This document shows positions 57,855-64,000 of a DNA stretch of 64,000 nt, one piece after another (positions within the stretch are counted from its first letter, which is position 1; every line of letters begins with the position of its first letter). The stretch is from Burkholderia sp052045245 (GTDB lineage Bacteria > Pseudomonadota > Gammaproteobacteria > Burkholderiales > Burkholderiaceae), in assembly GCF_052045245.1 (NCBI RefSeq), contig NZ_JBQEON010000013.1, forward strand, positions 95,680 to 159,679. The letters run 5' to 3'. A program made the translations under genes and the position numbers. The notes under the pieces were generated by a model. It made no database searches. It was not told where the DNA came from and was given only the letters and a program-made list of their open reading frames with translations.

Positions 57855-58541
57855 ATGAATCTGAATTTGCGAACCACGTTGCCGATCGTGTGCGGTCTGC
57901 TGTTTGCCGTCGCTCAACCGGCGCAGGCCGACGGCGAGCTGATGGTGATGCCCGCCACGACCAAGGTGTTCAGCAACCACGACCAGAATGTCACCGTGAA
58001 GAATATGGGCGACGCGCCGCTGTACCTGTCGATCTCCGTTCAGAAGGTGATGAATCCGGGCAAGATGCCGGAAGAAAAGAAGGATCTCGGCGAACTGCAG
58101 CATCCCGGCATGCTCGCGAGCCCCGACAAGCTGACGCTGGGGCCGAACCAGACGCGCTCGATCGTGCTCAAGTCGCTCGCGGAGCCCTCGAGCGAAGAAC
58201 TGTACCGGCTCTATATCGTGCCCGTCAGATCGCTCAAGGTGGACGACGCGCCGCAGGACAAGATCAGCGCGCCGATGTCGGTGTCGGTCGGCTATGGCGT
58301 GCTCGTCCGGCACATGCCGCCGCCGGGCAAGCAGCGCGGCGGCTGGACGCATCGCTGCGAGAGCGGCGGGCTGACGCTCGAGAACACGGGCAACGTGCGC
58401 CAGATCTTTACCGATGTGACGTATGACAAGGCGCCGCAGGCACAAACGATCGCCGTATTTCCGGGCACGCCGCAGCATTTCGCGACGAAACGGATGACGT
58501 TGAGTGTCGACAGCAAGCCGCAGACGCTGGAGTGCCCGTGA
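57855..58541 (+). CDS. Fimbrial periplasmic chaperone, two-domain
   Basis: 228-residue alpha-class chaperone with signal peptide of about 25 residues (ending QA|DG). Domain 1 has the VMPATTKVFSNHDQNVTVKN start and a long hydrophobic G1-type strand (MSVSVGYGVLVRHM). Domain 2 (residues 160-228) includes VFPGTPQHFATKRMTL. It should hold pilin subunits by donor-strand complementation in the periplasm. The stop overlaps the next start by one base. Confidence 0.85.
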   Translation: MNLNLRTTLPIVCGLLFAVAQPAQADGELMVMPATTKVFSNHDQNVTVKNMGDAPLYLSISVQKVMNPGKMPEEKKDLGELQHPGMLASPDKLTLGPNQTRSIVLKSLAEPSSEELYRLYIVPVRSLKVDDAPQDKISAPMSVSVGYGVLVRHMPPPGKQRGGWTHRCESGGLTLENTGNVRQIFTDVTYDKAPQAQTIAVFPGTPQHFATKRMTLSVDSKPQTLECP

Positions 58542-59017
58542 TGATGCGCATCGCGCGCGTCGGGCTCGGCTTGCTCGCTGTGTTGGCCTGCACGTACAGC
58601 TCGGCCACCGGCCTGCTGAAGCTGTCGCGCGCGGAGCTGACGCTGGAGCCGGGGCAGGCGGCGGCGCGCGAACTGTATGTCGAGAATGTGGGCGATACGC
58701 CGCTTTATCTGAATGTCGAGCAGCACCTGCTGACCAATCCGGGGGAATCCCCCGAGCATCTGGTGCCGGTTGCCGAAGTGGCGCGTCCCACCTTGCTGGT
58801 ATCGCCTGCGCGGTTGACGCTGGCGCCGGGGCAGAAATACCGGATGGGGCTGAAAGAACTGGCCGTGCCTTCGGAAACACAGGTTTGGCGCATCACGTTC
58901 AAGCCGAAGGAACGGATCGTTGTCGACGCTGCGCAGGGCGAAGGCGTACCGGCCCCGCTGTTCGTCAATGTTGGATATGGCGTGGTGATTTATCAGCATG
59001 CAGCTCAGGTGCGCTAA
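58541..59017 (+). CDS. Single-domain fimbrial chaperone
   Basis: 158-residue exported protein resembling only domain 1 of the alpha chaperones (LKLSRAELTLEPGQAAAREL, YLNVEQHLLTNPGE, then the G1-type strand LFVNVGYGVVIYQHA near the end). Domain 2 is absent, without frameshift or stop remnant, so this is a designed short protein or an old deletion. It overlaps the previous gene (TGATG) and so is coupled to it. It may serve one special subunit, perhaps the tip protein encoded next. Confidence 0.75.
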   Translation: MMRIARVGLGLLAVLACTYSSATGLLKLSRAELTLEPGQAAARELYVENVGDTPLYLNVEQHLLTNPGESPEHLVPVAEVARPTLLVSPARLTLAPGQKYRMGLKELAVPSETQVWRITFKPKERIVVDAAQGEGVPAPLFVNVGYGVVIYQHAAQVR

Positions 59018-59104
59018 TGCGTGTGCATCGAAGCGGAGTGCGCCGGCACCTTGTAAAGGGCGAGCGGCAAGCAATCACTCATCCAGTGTGTTGACCTAAT
59101 CGGA

Positions 59105-60172
59105 ATGAAGAGATCGATGAAGAAATTCGAAATTGTCCGGCATTGGCAAAGGTGCATGTTCGGCGCACTTCTGGCGGTGCTTTCCTGCAATACGTCAGCT
59201 CAGACCATCGTGAAACTTCAGTATGGCAATGTGATCAACAGCTATGGTGCGTGCTCCTGGCAAAACAACGGAGATGGAACCAGCACGATCAGTCTGGTCG
59301 TCAATTACCGACCCATTACGGGTAACTTGGGTAAAACGAGCACCGGGGAGCTCAGACCTGACACAGTGTTCAATTCCCGTGGTGTCATGGTCTACACGTA
59401 CGACGGAGAGGGGAGGATGAATCCAAGCAGCGCTACGGCCAAGTATGTCGTAATGAACGGCACACGACACTCGAAATATTATGATAACCACGTCACTTAT
59501 GTGATGTATTACGCACTAGACGGTCAGAAGCCGGCGAAGCCTCTGCCTGGATGGGACAACAAGGGCGCGCATTCTGCCACGATCGAGGTTTTGGTCGACA
59601 ATTCCGTGATCAAGGATTGGCCCGGCATTGCCATCCGCGCCGGCAACTACACAACCGGCGACGATGTTGGCGAAATCACGGGTGCAGCCTATGTCAGCAG
59701 CATCGGCAGCGGCAGCTCATGCAAGGTGATCGATCCGGAGATTAAGCCGCCGCAGCCGCCGGCCGCCATCATGGTCGATGCGGTCGTGCCGGACTGGAAT
59801 CTCGGGGAATTGCCGCGCGGCGACGGCGAGAAGACGCTCGCGGGTGTTGCAGAGCAGCTCTGCTTCACGTACACGCGCAAGGACGAAGGTTATCGTAGTT
59901 TCGTGATCAACGCGACGAGCGAGAATGGCATTCTGGATAACCGGTATCTGCTCAAGAATACCAGCAAGCCGTCCCAGACGGTTCCGTACGATCTGACACT
60001 GGACAGCGGCAGCGCCAGGTTTGCGTTGCCGAATACAGCCGGAAGCCCGGTGCAGTTGAACCAAGGCAATCGCACCTGCTTCGTTCCCACGTTCAGGACG
60101 TCGGTGGGTTCGGGCGCGGATGCAGGCGACTATAGCGATGTGCTGTCGTTCACGATCATCACGAAGTCGTAG
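59105..60172 (+). CDS. CblD/CfaE-type fimbrial tip protein
   Basis: 355 residues (an ATG at 59117 is also possible). Signal peptide ends near SAQ|TI. The N-terminal domain (to about 215) is the adhesin or initiator domain with a Cys pair; the C-terminal pilin domain ends YSDVLSFTIITKS, like CfaE. The length matches CfaE (about 360). CblD family proteins start fibre assembly and sit at the tip, binding host receptors. DNA coding for the N-terminal domain has a lower GC content than its surroundings (about 38 percent in 59461-59520), suggesting separate origin. Confidence 0.82.
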   Translation: MKRSMKKFEIVRHWQRCMFGALLAVLSCNTSAQTIVKLQYGNVINSYGACSWQNNGDGTSTISLVVNYRPITGNLGKTSTGELRPDTVFNSRGVMVYTYDGEGRMNPSSATAKYVVMNGTRHSKYYDNHVTYVMYYALDGQKPAKPLPGWDNKGAHSATIEVLVDNSVIKDWPGIAIRAGNYTTGDDVGEITGAAYVSSIGSGSSCKVIDPEIKPPQPPAAIMVDAVVPDWNLGELPRGDGEKTLAGVAEQLCFTYTRKDEGYRSFVINATSENGILDNRYLLKNTSKPSQTVPYDLTLDSGSARFALPNTAGSPVQLNQGNRTCFVPTFRTSVGSGADAGDYSDVLSFTIITKS

Positions 60173-60180
60173 GAGGCGAA

Positions 60181-60750
60181 ATGCGGACAGTCATTTTGAA
60201 AGGACTGCTGGCGGTGGTGGCGTGCCTGCCGATGGCCGCGTCGGCGCAGCTCATCTTGATCACCGGCAAGATGACAAGCAAGGTCACGGCCAAGGTCGTT
60301 CGCCCGAACAACCTGATCATCACCGATGGCACGAACGGCTGTGATGGCAAGAACGGCTGGTTCGAACGGGGCCTGACGATGCAGCAGTTGGGCGGCTGGG
60401 AGACTGCCTACGAGGTGCAAGCGCGGTTGTGCGTGGTGTCGACGACGGGCAAGTTCCAGGTTCGCATGGATCAGCCGCTGGATATCCGGAACCAGGCGAA
60501 ACCGACGCTCGCGTTCCGGAAGGCGGCCGTCACCATCGGCGCCGAAGGCGCGGAACAGAAGCCGATGGTCGTCGGCCAGGCGATCGAGTTCAACAACCCG
60601 ACGCCACCGTCGCCGAATATCGATTCCGAGGGTTTCTACAGTCTCGCGGTCTCGGCGTTTCCGCCGGAAGGCGATTTCCAGAGCACGGCTGGCACCTATA
60701 CGGGCGAACTGTCGCTGGTTTTCGAACCGATCGTGCCGAAGCAAAAGTAG
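60181..60750 (+). CDS. CS1-type minor fimbrial subunit
   Basis: 189-residue exported protein, signal peptide about 22 residues (ending ASA|QL). The C-terminus (TYTGELSLVFEPIVP) matches that of the major pilin, but unlike it there is a Cys pair in the first half. A GGAGG box overlaps the end of the previous gene. Likely a minor pilin, either a link between tip and shaft or a base terminator. Confidence 0.78.
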   Translation: MRTVILKGLLAVVACLPMAASAQLILITGKMTSKVTAKVVRPNNLIITDGTNGCDGKNGWFERGLTMQQLGGWETAYEVQARLCVVSTTGKFQVRMDQPLDIRNQAKPTLAFRKAAVTIGAEGAEQKPMVVGQAIEFNNPTPPSPNIDSEGFYSLAVSAFPPEGDFQSTAGTYTGELSLVFEPIVPKQK

Positions 60751-60791
60751 CAACGGCAGCCTCCCATGCCGGGGGCAATCCAGCTTTCTGA

Positions 60792-60823
60792 CCGCCCGCC
60801 GTGTTGCGGGCGGCGTTCTTTCT
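60792..60823 (+). terminator. Rho-independent terminator before the third chaperone
   Basis: 8-bp GC stem (CCGCCCGC / GCGGGCGG) with loop CGTGTT, followed by CGTTCTTTCT. It separates the minor pilin gene from the chaperone at 60945. Confidence 0.65.
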
Positions 60824-60944
60824 ACCTTCTGTTTCCGATTGTCGTCCACGTTCATCCGTGCGTGCCGTGCCGGCAGATGCGAGCGCACGCGAGACGGCAG
60901 TCCCGGCCTGCTTTCGCAGGGGGCCGACTTACGAGGATCCGAAC

Positions 60945-61610
60945 ATGAGATTGCATGCATTCATTCTTCCGATTGCGGTAGCGTCCGCCGGATTCATTCC
61001 CGGCCTTGCCGCTGCGACGATCGATCTGTTTCCCAAGGAGATCGTGATCGATTCGGGCACGACAAGCGTACAGATCATCAACAACGGCGACCGTCCGGAG
61101 TACGTGACCATTTCATTGTCACGCTTGCTCAACCCCGGTGTGCTGCTGAAAGACGAGAAGCTCGAACCGGTCGGCGAAGAGGCGCAGCCGACGCTGGTTG
61201 CGTTTCCATTCAAGCTGAGTCTCGCGCCCGGGCAGACCAAGAACATCGTATTGAAGCCGTTGAAGGCCGTTCAGCACGAGACGGTTTATCGGCTGGACGT
61301 CAAACCCGAGATCAAGGTGATGACGCAGGGGCGGCAGAAGGCCACCGGCAGTGTCGTCGTCAACCTGGGGTTCAGCGCGCTGGTCCGGCAAATGCCGGAG
61401 AGCGAGCGGGCGAAGTTGTCCGTTGCGTGCGACGCGCAGGGCGCGCGGCTGACTGCGACGGGAAGCGTGCGTTATGCGGTGAAGGGCGCCAAGGTGGACG
61501 GGAAGATCACGGAACCCTTCAATGTGTATCCAGGCGTGCCGCAAACGCTGGAAGGGCGCGTGGTGGAGATTCCCGACCATTCCATTTGCGACGGGGCCGC
61601 CGCGAAGTAA
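60945..61610 (+). CDS. Third fimbrial chaperone
   Basis: 221-residue two-domain chaperone, signal peptide about 23 residues (ending LAA|AT). Domain 1: IDLFPKEIVIDSGTTSVQII, with a G1-type strand GSVVVNLGFSALVRQM. Domain 2 includes YPGVPQTLEGRVVEIP with cysteines near 179 and 216. GAGGA box before the ATG. A probable terminator precedes it, so it may have its own promoter or be made at lower level. It is a clear paralogue of the chaperone at 57855. Confidence 0.82.
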   Translation: MRLHAFILPIAVASAGFIPGLAAATIDLFPKEIVIDSGTTSVQIINNGDRPEYVTISLSRLLNPGVLLKDEKLEPVGEEAQPTLVAFPFKLSLAPGQTKNIVLKPLKAVQHETVYRLDVKPEIKVMTQGRQKATGSVVVNLGFSALVRQMPESERAKLSVACDAQGARLTATGSVRYAVKGAKVDGKITEPFNVYPGVPQTLEGRVVEIPDHSICDGAAAK

Positions 61611-62067
61611 GCTTGTCCCGATTGAAGCGGGATGAGCGTGCGGCATTCGCAAGAGGTACGCGATCGCGTATCGATGCTTTCGTCGACATACCTGTCGATG
61701 CTGTGCAACGACTCTCCTCTCTATCCAACAGGCCCGCATTTGACGTGTTCGTTCGGCGCGCCCTGTTTGTCGAGCGCGATGTGGCCAAGGCGTTGCCGCG
61801 CGCGATGTCAAGGGGTGCTGAAAATCGTGGTAGCACGTCAACGGTACTGATGCGGGCGCAGTCCCGATGGTGACCAGCGCGCGAAAAACATGAGCACCTC
61901 GTACAACGGCAGGGTACGGGTTCTCGAAGGCGATGCTGCGGCGTGGCTACCACGGTGTTATCGCGACGACGGGGCGGCTTCGACGAAGCCGCCCCGTCAT
62001 CGCTTTTCGGGCCCCGCTCGTCACCCGAGCGGAGCGTCATGCCGAACCCAGCCGGTTCGACTCGACA
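61611..62067. other. Convergent intergenic region
   Basis: No gene seen. Ends with the plus-strand terminator at 61968. Confidence 0.5.
61968..62007 (+). terminator. Strong terminator of the fimbrial cluster
   Basis: Perfect 13-bp stem (GACGGGGCGGCTT / AAGCCGCCCCGTC) with loop CGACG, followed on the plus strand by ATCGCTTTT. It also stands 70 bases beyond the end of the minus-strand adhesin gene, where it may slow transcription from that side. Confidence 0.75.
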
Positions 62068-64000
62068 TTACCAACTGACCGAACCGTAACGCCACTGCCC
62101 GTCGATCTTGCCGATACTCATGCCGACCATCCGGTAAGGCTGGGGCGCGCCACCGACCGAGCTGGCTTCGATGTTGCCGGTGCGGTCGTTGAAGCCGACC
62201 AGGGTGCCCCAGTAGAGCCCGGGGTATGCCGCCGATGCCGAATCGAAACGGCTGCTCGACGTCGACGCACGGATCGTGCCGACGTTTTCGCCGACGAGGC
62301 CGCCCATGATCGAATAGGTGCCCGCAAGCGTGCCGGTGGACGACGCGCCTTCGATGACGGCGCCCTGATCGTTCAGCCCCACCAGGCCGCCGACGGTCGA
62401 GCTGTTCGCCGTGGCATTGCCAGTCGCGGTCGCACGACGCACGATCGCGCGGTTGCCCTGGTTCGTGCCGACCAATCCGCCGACACGGCTGCCGTTGCCC
62501 GCCTTCACGTCGGCGGCGGCTTTCACGATATCCAGCGCCCCCGTGTTCAGGCCGACGAGCCCGCCAGCATCGCTGTTGTCGCCAGCGATGACCTTACCCA
62601 TCGCACGCGCGTTCGACACGGTGCCGTAGTTCGTGCCGACGAGCCCACCGGCGTGGCTATTTCGGCCCGCCGCCACCGTGCCCTTGGCTTGCGCGTTGCG
62701 AATCGTGCCGCCGTTCCTGCCGATCAGGCCGCCGACATGGCCGCTGGCAAGATCGGTGACGTCGCTAACCGATTGCACGCCGTCGAGCGTGCCGCGCTCG
62801 TTATCGCCGATGAACCCGCCGATCGCGATCGCACCGTTGGCCGAGACCGGGCCGGATGCGGACGCATTCGAGATCGTACCGGTGTTGCGGATCTTGCCCG
62901 CGAAGCCGCCGACATAACTGCCTCTGCCGGCCGTGACGGTCGCGTTGGCCGACGCGTCGCGAATCGTGCCGAAGTTGACGCCGACGAAGCCACCCGTGCT
63001 CGTATCTTCGCGGCCGGACACGCGCCCGCTGCTCGATGAACGAACGATCAGGCCGTCATTCATCCCGACGAGCCCGCCGGCGCTCTGGACTTCCCGGTTG
63101 AACGATCCATCGATGGGGAAGACGGTGCGGCCGGACAAGGTGACGTCGCCGGAAGCCGTGCTGTCGGCGATCGTGCCGCCGTTGGCGCCGACCAGGCCAC
63201 CGACGGAAAGCGTGTTCGCGGTACCCGCGACGCGCCCGGAGAAGTTCGCGCGCTCGATCGTGCCGAGGTTCCGGCCGACGAGGCCGCCCATCATGACCAC
63301 TTCCCGGCCGGTGTACGAGACGTTCGTGTTTTTCGCGGTGACATTGGTGATGCGTCCACCCAGGTTGTCGCCGACGAGCCCGCCGACGAACCGCGCGCGG
63401 GCGGCCGACGTGCCGTCGACCGTCAGCGAATCGAGCGTCAGGTTCGCGAGGTAGCCGGTGTTTTGCCCGAACAGGCCGACATTGGGTCCGGTGTTGGTGA
63501 TCGACAGGCGGCTGATCGTGTTGCCGAGGCCGTCGAATACGCCGCGGAACGTGCCGTTTCCACCGATACTGCGGAAGCTTGCGTTCGCACCGTCGATCGT
63601 ATTGCCGATCACGTAACGACCGCCGAGATTCGTATCGACGTTACGCAGGTCGGCCACCGTGTGCAGCACCTTGTAGTCCTCGCCGTTGGAGCGGAACGAT
63701 GCGTTGTCGCCGGACAGCGTCACGGCAGCGCCGTTGTTCAGCGTATGGCCGTTCTTCGAATTGAGCTCGAGGTGCGCGTTGCGGCCGGTGAGCTTGACCG
63801 CCTCGTCGATGCGGATCTTGTCGGCGGCGTTGACGTTCAGGCTCGCGTTCGCGCCGGTGGCGGACAGCGCCTGCTGCAGGTCGACGTTGCCCTTCTGCGA
63901 CGTGAGCGTGAGTGCGCGGTCGCTGTTCCACGCGACCGGGCCGCCGACGGTCAGGTCGCCTTGCGTGTTGGTGAGCGCGACGTTGGTGGTGCCGAGGTTG
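62068..64000 (-). CDS. GLUG-repeat haemagglutinin-like adhesin, C-terminal part
   Basis: The frame is open to the window edge, so at least 643 C-terminal residues are present and the N-terminal secretion domain lies outside. From the edge the protein has filamentous-haemagglutinin-like repeats (TNTQGDLTVGGPVAW, LTSQKGNVDLQQA), then about fifteen GLUG-type repeats of roughly 30 residues (GGLVG-N-GTI pattern). It ends GKIDGQWRYGSVSW with no autotransporter barrel or cell-wall anchor visible, so it is probably secreted by a two-partner (TpsB) system. It probably acts as a surface or biofilm adhesin. Confidence 0.82.
   Translation of the reverse strand, partial: NLGTTNVALTNTQGDLTVGGPVAWNSDRALTLTSQKGNVDLQQALSATGANASLNVNAADKIRIDEAVKLTGRNAHLELNSKNGHTLNNGAAVTLSGDNASFRSNGEDYKVLHTVADLRNVDTNLGGRYVIGNTIDGANASFRSIGGNGTFRGVFDGLGNTISRLSITNTGPNVGLFGQNTGYLANLTLDSLTVDGTSAARARFVGGLVGDNLGGRITNVTAKNTNVSYTGREVVMMGGLVGRNLGTIERANFSGRVAGTANTLSVGGLVGANGGTIADSTASGDVTLSGRTVFPIDGSFNREVQSAGGLVGMNDGLIVRSSSSGRVSGREDTSTGGFVGVNFGTIRDASANATVTAGRGSYVGGFAGKIRNTGTISNASASGPVSANGAIAIGGFIGDNERGTLDGVQSVSDVTDLASGHVGGLIGRNGGTIRNAQAKGTVAAGRNSHAGGLVGTNYGTVSNARAMGKVIAGDNSDAGGLVGLNTGALDIVKAAADVKAGNGSRVGGLVGTNQGNRAIVRRATATGNATANSSTVGGLVGLNDQGAVIEGASSTGTLAGTYSIMGGLVGENVGTIRASTSSSRFDSASAAYPGLYWGTLVGFNDRTGNIEASSVGGAPQPYRMVGMSIGKIDGQWRYGSVSW

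Noticed and set aside
56166..58880. 904-codon open frame opposite usher and chaperone genes
   Set aside because: Shadow; opposite-strand usher and chaperone have family motifs and signal peptides.

Overview
The window looks like chromosomal DNA of a Burkholderia, probably of the B. cepacia complex. It is GC-rich with strong third-position GC bias. It carries a Burkholderia-type type VI secretion segment, the remains of a BC2L-type fucose/mannose lectin gene, and a cable-pilus-like (CS1/alpha type) fimbrial cluster beside hybrid sensor kinases. Family calls come from reading the translated sequence; no database search was possible.

Layout. 1-2821: end of a type VI secretion cluster (tssF partial, tssG, tssJ). 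2957-10937: housekeeping and metabolic genes: BenE transporter, fatty acid desaturase, a PhnD-like binding protein, the RNA helicase dbpA coupled to a zinc-ribbon protein, malate:quinone oxidoreductase, and a small lipoprotein. 10999-13865: an Lrp-type regulator diverging from an acetylpolyamine amidohydrolase-like gene and a LivJ-like binding protein. 13925-17099: MscS channel, secreted M23 peptidase, and an unknown protein. 17194-20459: a degraded lectin gene, a small HTH protein, a membrane thioredoxin, and long non-coding stretches sharing a Burkholderia-style repeat. 20460-23946: DUF4410 lipoprotein, an unknown protein, a Phd/PIN toxin-antitoxin pair, an acetyltransferase, and a frameshifted ArsR-like gene. 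23967-31583: amino acid and nucleotide metabolism (PLP decarboxylase, M20 amidase, cupin, SDR, SurE-like nucleotidase) plus the azlCD exporter with its divergent Lrp regulator. 31662-39105: a nitrate assimilation operon on the minus strand (transporter, nirB, nirD, nitrate reductase) with a good sigma-54 promoter in front. 39456-42703: an orphan HigA-like antitoxin with a toxin remnant, small unknown proteins, a thioredoxin, and a frameshifted yjbQ.

42786-54463: a dense signalling block. On the minus strand lie a BetR-receiver protein, a periplasmic molybdopterin-fold protein and a hybrid kinase. On the plus strand lie a hybrid kinase whose receiver lacks its phospho-acceptor Asp, a 65-residue protein, an RcsB-like response regulator, and a hybrid kinase with receiver and HPt. 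54925-61610: the fimbrial cluster, in the order major pilin, usher, chaperone, single-domain chaperone, CblD/CfaE-type tip protein, minor pilin, third chaperone. The kinase/regulator set resembles in layout the cblS/cblT/cblR system that controls cable pili, so I infer it controls these fimbriae. 62068 to the window end: the C-terminal part of a very large GLUG-repeat, haemagglutinin-like secreted adhesin on the minus strand.

The most interesting part is 47-61.6 kb, an alternate chaperone-usher system with an unusual gene set, possible cis-acting controls and an unusual phosphorelay. Several genes elsewhere are broken by small indels (lectin, ArsR-like regulator, yjbQ); some may be slipped-strand switches or sequencing errors.
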